IMG/VR virus record: IMGVR_UViG_3300014501_000026
Coordinates: 1 to 51,613 of that record
Strand: one strand, 5' to 3'
Length of the DNA: 51,613 bases
DNA from: a virus
This document shows positions 1-8,861 of this stretch, in pieces (the first letter of the stretch is position 1; each line of letters starts with the position of its first letter). A program made the position numbers and the translations under genes. Below the pieces are notes generated by a model. That model was given only the letters and a program-made list of their open reading frames with translations. It made no database searches and was not told the DNA's origin.

Positions 1-2
1 CC

Positions 3-1694
3 CAGGTTGGTCCGATCATCGCCGGGATGGGCAACGCGCAGGCCACCGCCGAACTGAAGACCCTCGGGTTCGGCACGGCGTCCGCGAAGCTGGTTACCAC
101 CATCCAGGCCGGTCTTCCCGCCTATGACGCGGCAACTGCCAAAGTCACCGCGGTCGGTGCGGCCCACGCGGCAGCAGCGATACAGGCACAGACCCTCGGC
201 CATGAGATGGACACATTGAAAGCCACGGTCGAGGACGCTGCCACTAAGTGGGGCATCGTCCTCATCCCCGTGTTGAAGGACGCGATCAAAGCCTTCGTCG
301 ATGTTGCGACGGCCATCGTCAAGTGCACGCCGTTGTTGATCGGCATTGGAGTTGTCCTCGCTGGCCTCGTCATCTGGTGGGTTGGCAACACAATCGCGGC
401 GATGGCCTTCTGGACCGCGGCTACCGGCGGAATCATTCTGCTCGTTGCGGCACTTGCTGTTGGTATCGCGTGGATCGTCGATCACTGGCACCAGGTGTGG
501 ACCGATTGCAAGAACTGGTTCGATGACGCGATCAACGCGATTAAATCCACCTGGGACACGGTATGGGGAGATATCAAGAAGGTATTCGATGACTTTGTGA
601 ACTTCCTTCGGAACAATCCGATCGCGCAAATCCTCGAAGCCATTTTCGCCCCGTTGCTTCTGCTCGCGTTGCATTGGCAGCAGGTATGGGCCGACATCAA
701 GAGCTGGACCGCAGATGTCATCAACTTCTTCGTAAGCATTCCCGGCACGATCGCTCATGTCTGGTCTGACGTTGTGAACGCGATCCACACTGCCTGGTCA
801 GTCGTTTCCGGTTGGGTGAACACGACCGTCATCCAACCCATCGTGCAGTTCTTCGCCGCTATTCCGTCGACAATCGCTCACGTTTGGTCTGACGTCGTGT
901 CGGCGTTGGAAACTGCCTGGAATGTCATCTCGGGTTGGGTCAACACGACCGTCATACAGCCGATTGTCGCGTTCTTCACGGGCATCCCCGGCACCATCGC
1001 GCACGTTTGGAGCGATGTGGTATCGGCACTCGAAACGGCATGGGGCGCGATCTCCGGTTGGGTGAATACGACAGTTGTGCAGCCCGTCGTGGGCTTCTTC
1101 ACCGGGATTCCTGGGACCATCGCGCACGTCTGGTCGGACGTTGTGACCGCGCTTGACAAAGCGTGGGGCGCGATCTCTGGTTGGGTATCGACGAACGTGA
1201 CCGGTCCGATCGTTGCCGCCTTCCAGGCTGTGCTCGGTCCGATCCAGACGGTGGTGAACGCCGTCAAGGCGGCGTGGAACTTTATCTTCAGCGGCCCGAC
1301 TGCTCCAGCGGCCAATCAACCGAACACGGGGGTCGTCATCCCCAAGGCCGGGGTCGGAGGATTGTTCTCTAGCGCGACTGTTGCGCTCATCGGTGAGACA
1401 GGCCCCGAGTTGGTACTGACCCCGGCCCTTACCGCGATGGCCCTCAAGAGCGGCATCGGTCCGTTGCCGGGTCTGGGAGCACTTCCGACCACGGGCACGG
1501 GTGGGATCGAAGGCAACGCGCAGATCAGTTCCAACATCATCACCATCCAGTCGGGTGCATTCGTCGTCAACGTCGGCCCCGGCGCGACGGCCACCGCGGC
1601 AACCCAGGCCGTGCAGCAGGGCATCGCCGCGATGACCGACGAACTGCGCGCGGGCCGCTCACCGATCCGTGGAGGACTGACCCATGGGAGCTAG
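3..1694 (+). CDS. Tail tape measure protein (5' end outside the window edge)
   Basis: This is the C-terminal bulk of the tape measure protein, which sets tail length and lies inside the tail tube. The frame is open to the first base, so the ATG at 27 is probably internal. The protein has an Ala-rich start, hydrophobic helices near residues 95-150, four 41-residue repeats built around 'TIAHVWSDVV', and a C-terminal segment ending in 'GETGPELVLTPA', typical of actinophage tape measures. It is followed 3 nt later by minor tail genes. If the window is circular, translation would start at GTG 51607, giving about 562 residues, short for this family. Confidence 0.85.
   Translation, partial: QVGPIIAGMGNAQATAELKTLGFGTASAKLVTTIQAGLPAYDAATAKVTAVGAAHAAAAIQAQTLGHEMDTLKATVEDAATKWGIVLIPVLKDAIKAFVDVATAIVKCTPLLIGIGVVLAGLVIWWVGNTIAAMAFWTAATGGIILLVAALAVGIAWIVDHWHQVWTDCKNWFDDAINAIKSTWDTVWGDIKKVFDDFVNFLRNNPIAQILEAIFAPLLLLALHWQQVWADIKSWTADVINFFVSIPGTIAHVWSDVVNAIHTAWSVVSGWVNTTVIQPIVQFFAAIPSTIAHVWSDVVSALETAWNVISGWVNTTVIQPIVAFFTGIPGTIAHVWSDVVSALETAWGAISGWVNTTVVQPVVGFFTGIPGTIAHVWSDVVTALDKAWGAISGWVSTNVTGPIVAAFQAVLGPIQTVVNAVKAAWNFIFSGPTAPAANQPNTGVVIPKAGVGGLFSSATVALIGETGPELVLTPALTAMALKSGIGPLPGLGALPTTGTGGIEGNAQISSNIITIQSGAFVVNVGPGATATAATQAVQQGIAAMTDELRAGRSPIRGGLTHGS
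726..1217 (+). repeat. Four tandem 123-nt coding repeats in the tape measure gene
   Basis: Units start with TTCTTC at about 726, 849, 972 and 1095, exactly 123 nt apart. Each encodes a 41-residue block with 'GTIAHVWSDVV', a Trp-containing helix and 'SGWVNTTV'. Copies differ by scattered substitutions, so the expansion is not very recent. Adding or losing a unit would change tail length by a fixed step. Confidence 0.9.
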
Positions 1695-1697
1695 CCG

Positions 1698-3785
1698 ATG
1701 AGCGTCGCCAAGGTCGCGGAGGGAACGCCAGTCACCGGCGCAACCGGGGCAGGCGCGGTTTTCGCCCTGCCTGCCGGGACCCAAGCGGGCGACTTTGTCA
1801 TGGTCGGCATCTCCGCTACCGGCGGTCCGTTACAGGCGACGCCAGCCGGGTGGTCGATCCTCTCGTTCCTCCAACAAGGGTCGGTGTTCGAGGCGGTGCT
1901 CGGCAAGACGATCGTTACCGCGGACCTGTCGGCCGGTCCGTTCTCGATTGGCTGGGCCACCTCGACGGGGTACTACATGCCGGTCGGCTACATCAACGCG
2001 CAGGGTCAACCCACCGGGTACGCGTGGGTCGGCGGTGGGCCGGGGCCGTTCCAGGTGGTCCCGATCACCTACCGTTCCTCAAGCGGGGCCTGCGTGATCG
2101 ACGCCATGTCCGCAATGGTCGCCGGGACCGTGGGGCCTGCCGTAACCACGACGGTCGCCAGCGATCAGATCGTGTCGGTCTTGCTTGGCTTCACCGGCTC
2201 GGTGTCGCAGCCGGTTGGATGGAACAACAGCGCCAACCAGCCGTCGTCGGTCGGCATGGGCGTGTTCTTCGCCGACACGACCTACGTCGGACCGGGTTCG
2301 ACCGGCACGACCACCTGGCCCGGGACCATCACCGGCACGGGCGCGGTCGTCACCGTCGCGCTCGAAACCGGCAGCATCGCCCCCCTGGCTCCGACGCCGA
2401 TCGCACCGACTCCGGGGTCAGCAGCCGACGCGACGCAGATCATCACGTATGAGGCGGGCTACAACCCAACCAACGGCGCGGCCATGTCCGCGTATGCGCT
2501 GCGGGTGAAGGTGGGTTCGGGGTCATATCAGTATTACAACCCGGCCGCAGGCGGATCGTTGCAAGCCGGGATCATCTGGAACGCCCTGGTCGTTCCGGCA
2601 GGCGGCACGATCGTCGTCAACCTCCCGGCTAACTTGCTCGCCAACGGCCACGCCGATGTATGGGCGATGAACACGCAGGAGTCGACGGCCGACACTGACG
2701 GTTCGTTCTGCGCCGATCAGGCGTTCACGACTGCGCTCGGTCCGACCGTGACCGTGAACACGCCTTCGGGGACCATCGGCACACCGGAACCGACGATCGG
2801 CTGGACCGCTGCCGCGTCGGCTGGGAACATCTTGTCGGCCTATCGCGTGGTCATCTACACCGCCGCACAACAGGGCGTAGGAGGTTTCCTGCCGGGCGTG
2901 TCGCCGTCCACGTTCGATACCGGACTTTCACCCGGAGCGGTGGCCAGTTTGGTAACCCCGATCCCGCTCGCCAACACGACGACCTTCTACGCCTATGTCC
3001 AGGTCACGCAGAGCAACGGGATGCTGTCGCCGTGGGAATACACGTCCTTCCTCGTCACCTACACCGCGCCGGCAACCCCGACACTCGTTCTGCTCGACTC
3101 CATCCCCTACCCCGGCACCGACCAACCGGTGATGGAGCTCGTCGCCACGGGCCATGATGCGGGCTACGCCGGCGGCAACTGGATCGAGGTGCAGCGATCG
3201 CTCGACGGCGGGAACACCTGGGCCGACCTCCGATACGGCGCGCTGCTCACGCCATCGGCTTCTGAGGTTGCCACGGTGTATGACACCGAAGCCCCGCCCG
3301 GTACGACGATCCTGTACCGCTCCCGCGTCATCACCACCCTGGCCGGCGGCATCCTGGCGTACTCGCTGTGGTCGACGGTCGCGCCGGGCATTCTCAACAC
3401 GTTCCCGTTCTGGGTCCTATCGAACCCGTTGATCCAAGGCATGGGGATGCGGTTCAATCTGTCGGCCAACCCGACCAAGACATTGCGCCAGGTCGATACC
3501 GAGTACGACCCGCTGTCCCGTTCGCACGGGATCAAGATGTCGGACGGGTGGAAGGGCAGCGATTGGAGCCTCCCGATCCGCCTGACCTCGCTGGCCGAGC
3601 AGCTCACGCTCGAGGCGATCATCCTCTCGGCCGGGGCTACTGGGACCCTGCTCCTCCAACACCCCCTCGGAGCGCAGTTCTATTGCACCGCGATCGGGAA
3701 CGTGGCGGTGGCGTTCAACTACTCGACGGGGCAAGCCCCCGTCCACGACACCACTCTCACGTTGAGGGAAGTGGCGACGCCATAA
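1698..3785 (+). CDS. Minor tail protein with beta-sandwich domains
   Basis: A 695-residue protein directly after the tape measure, where distal tail and baseplate proteins are encoded. The first 230 residues look like a Gly/Thr-rich beta domain, the middle carries fibronectin-III-like segments (around residues 250-470, with 'PTPIAPTPGSAAD' and 'PTVTVNTPSGTIGTPEP' linkers), and the end resembles a distal-tail segment. It starts with ATG 3 nt after the previous stop and abuts the next gene. The assignment rests on position and composition; no catalytic motif was seen. Confidence 0.7.
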   Translation: MSVAKVAEGTPVTGATGAGAVFALPAGTQAGDFVMVGISATGGPLQATPAGWSILSFLQQGSVFEAVLGKTIVTADLSAGPFSIGWATSTGYYMPVGYINAQGQPTGYAWVGGGPGPFQVVPITYRSSSGACVIDAMSAMVAGTVGPAVTTTVASDQIVSVLLGFTGSVSQPVGWNNSANQPSSVGMGVFFADTTYVGPGSTGTTTWPGTITGTGAVVTVALETGSIAPLAPTPIAPTPGSAADATQIITYEAGYNPTNGAAMSAYALRVKVGSGSYQYYNPAAGGSLQAGIIWNALVVPAGGTIVVNLPANLLANGHADVWAMNTQESTADTDGSFCADQAFTTALGPTVTVNTPSGTIGTPEPTIGWTAAASAGNILSAYRVVIYTAAQQGVGGFLPGVSPSTFDTGLSPGAVASLVTPIPLANTTTFYAYVQVTQSNGMLSPWEYTSFLVTYTAPATPTLVLLDSIPYPGTDQPVMELVATGHDAGYAGGNWIEVQRSLDGGNTWADLRYGALLTPSASEVATVYDTEAPPGTTILYRSRVITTLAGGILAYSLWSTVAPGILNTFPFWVLSNPLIQGMGMRFNLSANPTKTLRQVDTEYDPLSRSHGIKMSDGWKGSDWSLPIRLTSLAEQLTLEAIILSAGATGTLLLQHPLGAQFYCTAIGNVAVAFNYSTGQAPVHDTTLTLREVATP

Positions 3786-4979
3786 ATGCAACCCGTTTCG
3801 AGCAGATGGTGGCCGGCCATTGCCGCGGGAACATGCCAGCCATATGTCTATTGCAACATCCTTAGTGGGATCGGCGGGGGAATCATTGCCGGGCCGCTGT
3901 TCTGCGACGATGGCTATGGGACCTGGGACCAGACCAACGTCATCCGCCGCACCATCACCCGCGTCAAGTTCACCGACCCAACTGGTGCCCTCGTCCCCAG
4001 CGACCCCTCGCAACCGTTGTTCCCTGACGGCACGCTGATCCAACCGTTCCACGGGTTGCAGTACGCGGACGGCACAACAGAGGTGAAATCCCTCGGGGGG
4101 TTCCTGATCGAGGAAACGGATGCCGACGCGGGGGTCAGTCCCGGCGCGACCGAAATATGGGTGTCGGGTTCGGACCTGGGCGCGTTCATCGGGCGGGCGA
4201 AGTTCACACAGCCCTACGCAACGGACGGGGTCAGCACAACCGACGTGGCGATCAAGGCGGTCCTCGCGGCGGTTCTGCCCAACACCACTTTCGCGTTCAA
4301 CTTCACCAGCACCACTTTTGTCCCGGCCATCGCGACCGCGAACATCGGGGACGATCCGTGGGCGTTCTGCTGCACGCTGGCCGCCAACGCGGGGTATGAG
4401 TTGTTCTTCGACCCGCTGATGAACCTCATCTTCCGGCCGGTTGCGGACCCCTCGACGCTCCCGATTGTCAACGCCGGCCTGGCCTCCAACCCCTATGTGC
4501 AAGGCCCGGGGTGCGTCATCACCGAACTGCGCCACACGCTCACCAACGTGCCCGCACCGAACTGGGTCATCGTCATCGCTCAGGGCAGTGGCATTACGAC
4601 TCCACTGCGCGCGGACTGGCAGGACACCGACCCGAGCAGCCCCACCTACATCGGCGTTCTGAGCAACGGGCCCGGCAGCTACCCGATCCCCGGCACCGGC
4701 AAGTACCCGCTGACGGTGCAATACATCTCGACCGCCATCCCGACCACGCAAGCGGCGGTGCAGGCATACGCGAACGCGATCGGGCTCGCCGGCAAGGGTC
4801 TGCTCGACGGAATTATTATGTGGACGCAGGGGAACGCTGCGCTTGAGCCGGACGACGTGCTGGCCGTGACGCTCGACGTCGCCGGCGTTCGTGGGCCGCG
4901 GAGTTACGTCGTAGACAGTTTCGTATTCCAACTCGGTATCGCTCAGACGACCAAGGCGACGATGAGGCGTGTCGCGTGA
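3786..4979 (+). CDS. Minor tail protein, gp37-like (ReqiPepy6 type)
   Basis: A 397-residue protein whose central region ('GGFLIEE..', 'DPWAFCCTLAANAGYELFFDP', then 'LIFRPV') resembles the ReqiPepy6 gp37-like tail proteins of actinophages, which act as baseplate hub or tail-tip components. It starts one base after the previous stop codon and overlaps the next gene by 4 nt (GTGA), so the genes are translationally coupled. The family is recognised from memory; the exact role in the tail tip is inferred. Confidence 0.65.
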   Translation: MQPVSSRWWPAIAAGTCQPYVYCNILSGIGGGIIAGPLFCDDGYGTWDQTNVIRRTITRVKFTDPTGALVPSDPSQPLFPDGTLIQPFHGLQYADGTTEVKSLGGFLIEETDADAGVSPGATEIWVSGSDLGAFIGRAKFTQPYATDGVSTTDVAIKAVLAAVLPNTTFAFNFTSTTFVPAIATANIGDDPWAFCCTLAANAGYELFFDPLMNLIFRPVADPSTLPIVNAGLASNPYVQGPGCVITELRHTLTNVPAPNWVIVIAQGSGITTPLRADWQDTDPSSPTYIGVLSNGPGSYPIPGTGKYPLTVQYISTAIPTTQAAVQAYANAIGLAGKGLLDGIIMWTQGNAALEPDDVLAVTLDVAGVRGPRSYVVDSFVFQLGIAQTTKATMRRVA

Positions 4980-5836
4980 AGATCGGGATGTTGCGTCTGT
5001 TATGGCTGCTGGTCAGGACGATGATTGGCACGCTTATCGAGCCGACGGGCGTCCCGCCTGGCGCGCAGACAGGCGATGCGTCAGCGGCGTCCGACGCCAT
5101 CACCCAGGCCGTGGTCACCACGATCGGGGCCATCGGTGTCCCCATGTTCAGCTACATGGTCGTGACCGCGGTCACCCTTGGCCCACCTACGACCTGTTCG
5201 ATCGTGCCACCGCAGACGCCAGGCGGCCCAGCGCTGACCCCACTGACCGGCGTGAAAGTGATGGCTGGGTTTGTCCCCTACGTCGGCCAGACCGTGATCG
5301 TGGGATCGGTCGGGACCGATACGTTCGTGTGGGGCTCGACGCAAGGCGGGTCGGGCACCGACGTCGGCCTGATCGGGTGGTTCCAACAAGTGCCGTCTGG
5401 TGGGTGCTGGGTCATCCTCAACGGCGGCACGTTCAGCGCTACGACCTTCCCGATGGCCTATGCCAAGCTCGGGACGAACGTGCTGCCTGACCTTCGCAAC
5501 AAGTTCGTCGTCGGCGCGGGCGGTACCTACGCGGAGGGGACAACCCCCGGAGCGGCAACAGCGACACTCACCCAAGTGAACTTGCCGAACGTCACCCTTT
5601 CGGAAAAGACCCCGTTCCACAAGCACAGCCCACTCAGCAATGGCGCGTTCTACGGGAACGCAGCGGGCGGTACGTCGGGGGTCACGAACGCGGGCGTGAC
5701 AGTTGAGGTGGGAGCAGACCCCACAACCGCCGCAGTCGCCTCCCCCGGCGTCCAGGTGTCCCTCGGCGGATCGGCAACACCGCTCGCGATTATCCCTCCC
5801 AGCTACGCATTGTACCCGTGTCAAAAGCTCGCTTAG
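4976..5836 (+). CDS. Tail fibre protein with phage tail collar domain
   Basis: A 286-residue protein starting at GTG 4976, overlapping the upstream stop. A tail collar domain is visible at about residues 130-215: 'GWFQQVPSGGCWVILNGG', 'FPMAYAKLG', then 'LPDLRNKFVVGAG', followed by a Gly-rich tip with 'HKHSP'. Such proteins form short receptor-contacting fibres. The N-terminal 60 residues probably attach to the baseplate. The fold assignment is fairly safe; receptor specificity cannot be read. Confidence 0.8.
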   Translation: MKIGMLRLLWLLVRTMIGTLIEPTGVPPGAQTGDASAASDAITQAVVTTIGAIGVPMFSYMVVTAVTLGPPTTCSIVPPQTPGGPALTPLTGVKVMAGFVPYVGQTVIVGSVGTDTFVWGSTQGGSGTDVGLIGWFQQVPSGGCWVILNGGTFSATTFPMAYAKLGTNVLPDLRNKFVVGAGGTYAEGTTPGAATATLTQVNLPNVTLSEKTPFHKHSPLSNGAFYGNAAGGTSGVTNAGVTVEVGADPTTAAVASPGVQVSLGGSATPLAIIPPSYALYPCQKLA

Positions 5837-5846
5837 GAGGCTGGCA

Positions 5847-7121
5847 ATGGTGACCCCGATCGCGTTCGACCTCCTCTACAAGGGTTCGCCTCAACCTGGG
5901 CAGTTGACCTACCCCGCGTTGGCGCTGACCTGCTTGCAGGACCAGCCCGGAGCCGCGGCCCTGTTCCCGCAGACGGCGTTGTACGTCGCTCCGATCGTCG
6001 CGGATCCGTGGGCATCAAGCACGGTCCTCGCAGCGGGCACCTACGCGACGTGTGCCAACCCCAACGTGTTCACAGGTGGCGTGAACCGCCACGTCTACGT
6101 CTACAGCGGCGGCACAACCGGGACGACCGAGCCCGCTTGGAACATGACGCCGGGTGGAACGACGGTAGACGGGTCTGGCACTTGGACCGAGTGCTCGTTG
6201 TTGTTCGGCGCCGGCACCATGACCGGCTGTGAGCCGATCGACGTGAACTATGCCCGCGCCCCGCTCGACAACTCCGGCCTGATCTTCTACCAGGACACGG
6301 TCACCCCTAATCCGACAATCTCGTTCCCTGTGTCAGCAACGGCCTACGGCAACGTCGTCGGCCTCTTCGTCTCGGACGCGCCAACGGGCGGGAACATCCA
6401 TGCGTGGGGTCTGTTCCCGGCGGCTTACGTTCCCGCGGTCGGCACCAGTTTGACCATTCCGCTCGGGCCGACAGCAGCACCGGCTCCGCCATCGCCCCAT
6501 GCCATGGCGGTATCCCTCGTCCAGTCGGACACTGTCGACTTCAACCCGTCGTCGTCGGCCTCCGCCCAAACCGTCACGCTCAATGGCGTTATGGCTGGCG
6601 ACACGCTGGTAATGGCGGTGCCCGTGTACGGCACCCCTACAGCCCCGACAGTGAGTTCTGTTACATCGACGGGATCGCCTACATGGACAAAGATCAATAG
6701 CGCGGGTGTGAGCACCCTTGATCTTGAGTGGTGGTACGCGACTGGTGTCCCGGCCGGTACAAATGTTGTCACCGTCACTCCGACCGGCTCGTCGCGGTTC
6801 GGCCTGTGGATCGGCGAGCTGTCTAACGCTGGGACGCCGGTAACGGGCATGACCGACACTGGCGGCAGCACGCAGGTTGGTTACACGGCCATGACTGTGG
6901 GGACACCCGGTTCATGGGTAGCCGTTGCCTCGTTCACCATATCCCCTGAATCTAACTCGGTTGGTCTGGGCTCCTTCAATGCAGGCCCCTACTTCACCGG
7001 CGGCCAGCAGGCTGGGCTTACCTACGGCGCTGCATCGGCCAACACACCGGCAGCCGTCGGCTGGGTGATCCCCTCCGCGGTCAACTGGCTTACCGCCGGC
7101 ATCGTCGTCCCGCCTGCTTAG
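5847..7121 (+). CDS. Modular tail or adhesin-like virion protein
   Basis: A 424-residue protein. ATG 5847 is preceded by TAGGAGG at 5834-5840; an open frame further upstream lacks such a site. Residues 1-215 form a beta-rich unit found in tail-associated proteins ('YVYSGGTTGTTEPAW'). Residues 225-424 form a second domain ('LEWWYATG', 'FGLWIGELS', 'YTAMTVGTPGSWVAVAS', 'GIVVPPA') that recurs at the start of the protein encoded at 42161. This points to a shared surface-binding module. The stop overlaps the stop of the convergent minus-strand gene by 3 nt. Confidence 0.7.
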   Translation: MVTPIAFDLLYKGSPQPGQLTYPALALTCLQDQPGAAALFPQTALYVAPIVADPWASSTVLAAGTYATCANPNVFTGGVNRHVYVYSGGTTGTTEPAWNMTPGGTTVDGSGTWTECSLLFGAGTMTGCEPIDVNYARAPLDNSGLIFYQDTVTPNPTISFPVSATAYGNVVGLFVSDAPTGGNIHAWGLFPAAYVPAVGTSLTIPLGPTAAPAPPSPHAMAVSLVQSDTVDFNPSSSASAQTVTLNGVMAGDTLVMAVPVYGTPTAPTVSSVTSTGSPTWTKINSAGVSTLDLEWWYATGVPAGTNVVTVTPTGSSRFGLWIGELSNAGTPVTGMTDTGGSTQVGYTAMTVGTPGSWVAVASFTISPESNSVGLGSFNAGPYFTGGQQAGLTYGAASANTPAAVGWVIPSAVNWLTAGIVVPPA

Positions 7122-7837
7122 GACACTACGAAGCTGCTTGACGGGTCCACCGGACTGGTCGATGTGCTCGAAGCGATGATCGAGTTGTAGTTGGCGGCCA
7201 GCCCGTAATAGGCGAAGCCCCACAGACTGATCCCCTGCGAGCCTGGCTCGAAGAGGTAGTTGTCGACCGTCACCCAGGCGTTCGAGAAAGAGAACGCGGG
7301 GAACGGATTAGGCGCAGGCCCGAGTGATGGATTCGTCTCGACCAACCACTGTGCTTCTTCTTCAGCGCCAGAACCAACGGGGATGTTGTGAACCGCCCAC
7401 TCGACCCCCGTCGTGTCGTCGATGAACAGCACGCTCGCCCCTGAGCCGGTCGAGGCGTAGAGGATGACGGTGACCAGGTGTCCTGGCGCACAGTCGGACG
7501 GGTTGGGTCCTGGTGCGGGTTGTATCGCATAGCCAACGAGGTCGGATGACCAGAAGCAGTACCCGTTCACTGTTCCCGCTTGCACAAACTGGGCGGCCCC
7601 TACCGGCACCCCTTGCTCGATAGCCACCCAGTCGGCAACCCCGTTCGGAGCGACCGTCATCGTGGCCCCGATGGTGTAGATGGGACCGTTGAAGTTGGCG
7701 TAAGCCACGTAGCCGTCGACCTGAGAGAAAGCCGTGCCGGGTGGGGCAGCGTCGGCCGCTTGGGCGAGCGTCATGCCGACGAGTCCGATGGCGATTGCCA
7801 GGGTTAGGGCTATGCGCCCACGGGTAATGTGCGTCAC
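7118..7837 (-). CDS. Secreted glutamic peptidase (G1/eqolisin)-like protein
   Basis: The only gene on the minus strand. The 239-residue product has a signal peptide (residues 1-30: 'TRGR', a hydrophobic stretch, then 'AQAADA') and a Trp/Tyr-rich beta sandwich resembling peptidase family G1 (A4). The Gln motif is 'VQAGT' (Gln86). The family's EWIVE stretch appears as 'AQWLVE' (163-167), so one acidic residue is replaced and activity is uncertain. It starts at GTG, 9 nt downstream of a promoter that carries the CCCTA palindrome, so its mRNA may be nearly leaderless. It looks like an independently expressed cargo gene. Confidence 0.6.
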   Translation of the reverse strand: MTHITRGRIALTLAIAIGLVGMTLAQAADAAPPGTAFSQVDGYVAYANFNGPIYTIGATMTVAPNGVADWVAIEQGVPVGAAQFVQAGTVNGYCFWSSDLVGYAIQPAPGPNPSDCAPGHLVTVILYASTGSGASVLFIDDTTGVEWAVHNIPVGSGAEEEAQWLVETNPSLGPAPNPFPAFSFSNAWVTVDNYLFEPGSQGISLWGFAYYGLAANYNSIIASSTSTSPVDPSSSFVVS

Positions 7838-7846
7838 GTCAGGACC

Positions 7847-7874
7847 AACGTACCACGTCCCTAGTCGGTTAGGG
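7847..7874 (-). promoter_or_regulatory. CCCTA palindrome with extended -10, minus-strand promoter
   Basis: The palindrome CCCTAGTCGGTTAGGG is at 7859-7874. Reading the minus strand, it is followed after 3 nt by TGG and TACGTT (extended -10, 7847-7852), then 9 nt to GTG 7837. The same palindrome plus TGnTAnnnT arrangement occurs at 12324, 20424 and 20885. The site also lies 50 nt upstream of the endolysin, so it could control both directions. Confidence 0.6.
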
Positions 7875-7908
7875 ATGGGCTTGCCACGGCCAGGCCAGGG
7901 CGGTCGCG

Positions 7909-7914
7909 TAGGCT
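7909..7914 (+). promoter_or_regulatory. Possible -10 element (TAGGCT) for the endolysin
   Basis: TAGGCT sits 9 nt before ATG 7924, with context TCGCGTAGGCTG that resembles TCGCGTAGCCTG before the 48606 gene. No clear -35 is seen. The endolysin has no Shine-Dalgarno sequence, which fits a leaderless transcript. Confidence 0.35.
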
Positions 7915-7923
7915 GAAGTCGTC

Positions 7924-8565
7924 ATGCCAGACACATTCATCGCCGACATCAGCAATTACCAGAACCCGAATCTCGCTGCCTACCAGGCCGCGGGCTATGA
8001 GGTCCTGATCAACGAGGTTTCCTGGGGCCTGGCCACCACGGTCCCAGCCGGCCGGATCGCTGCCATCCGGGCGCAGAACTTCGCCTTGGTCGGCTGGTAC
8101 ATGGGCCTGGTTGCGAACCAGCCCATCGCCGCACAGGTGGCCGTGTTCGCTGCCGCGATCCGAACGCTTGAGCTGAACGAGTGGATCATCATCGACTGGG
8201 AATCCACCTCGGGGATCGGGCTTCCCTCGCCGGCTCAGCGCGACGAATGCCGCGCCCTGCTTGCCCAGGAGTTCGACCGGCCGGTCATGGTCTACGGCGG
8301 GGCTTCCGACCTGCGCAGCGCACCCCCCGGCGGCGAGGTGTGGGCCGCGAGCTACGAAACGAGCGAGCCGGACATTCCCCACCTCATGTGGCAGTTCAGC
8401 GATGGAACCTACGTCTCCCCCCCCTACAGCCCGATCAACTTCCCCGGCATCGGGTTCTGCGACGCGTCGGTGTTCCACGGCACCGTCGCCCAGTTGCAGA
8501 TGGCCCTCGGCCTGGGTGCCCCGGTGTCAGCCCGTCCCGACCTCTGGTCCCTCGCCCTCGTCTAA
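7924..8565 (+). CDS. Endolysin, GH25 muramidase
   Basis: A 213-residue glycoside hydrolase family 25 lysozyme that cleaves the beta-1,4 bond in peptidoglycan. Visible landmarks are 'FIADISNYQ' (Asp8), 'IIIDWES' with the Asp91-x-Glu93 pair, 'LMWQFSDG' and the C-terminal 'GFCDASVFHGT'. There is no signal peptide, so release depends on holins encoded just downstream. The length equals one catalytic domain plus a short tail; no separate wall-binding domain is evident. It begins the lysis region after the minus-strand gene. Confidence 0.9.
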   Translation: MPDTFIADISNYQNPNLAAYQAAGYEVLINEVSWGLATTVPAGRIAAIRAQNFALVGWYMGLVANQPIAAQVAVFAAAIRTLELNEWIIIDWESTSGIGLPSPAQRDECRALLAQEFDRPVMVYGGASDLRSAPPGGEVWAASYETSEPDIPHLMWQFSDGTYVSPPYSPINFPGIGFCDASVFHGTVAQLQMALGLGAPVSARPDLWSLALV

Positions 8566-8573
8566 GGAGCGCC

Positions 8574-8861
8574 ATGCCTGTTCCCCCTACCGGCTTCCCG
8601 GTCGCCGAAATCACCACATCCCCGTTCAGTGGTCCTCCCGACTGGTGGAGCTACGCCATCAGCGCCGAGTACCGGGAACTGTTCGCCGGGGCGGTCGCCC
8701 CTGACCTCGCGGCAGAACTGACGATCCTCGCCGGGTGGGACGGCTGGGCCGACTACGTGGTCGACCTCCACAACCGGGCCGCGGCTTACGGCGGGGAGAC
8801 GAACGCCCAACGGTTGGTGAAGGTGCTCGCCCTCCTCGCTCCTAAGCCAGCGTCCGCGTGA
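8574..8861 (+). CDS. Hypothetical protein in the lysis region
   Basis: A 95-residue protein starting at ATG 8574 with AAGGAG 4 nt upstream, 8 nt after the endolysin. It is acidic and Trp-rich, with no membrane segment; the middle ('SAEYRELFAG', 'ELTILAGWDGWADYVVDLHNRAA') looks helical. It could be an endolysin partner or a capsule/wall accessory protein, but nothing identifies a function. Its last bases overlap the next GTG start. Confidence 0.7.
   Translation: MPVPPTGFPVAEITTSPFSGPPDWWSYAISAEYRELFAGAVAPDLAAELTILAGWDGWADYVVDLHNRAAAYGGETNAQRLVKVLALLAPKPASA

Noticed and set aside
3417-4931. A 504-codon minus-strand open frame opposite the minor tail genes.
   Set aside because: Arg/Gly/Asp-rich product with no motif, spans two + strand genes with family resemblance.
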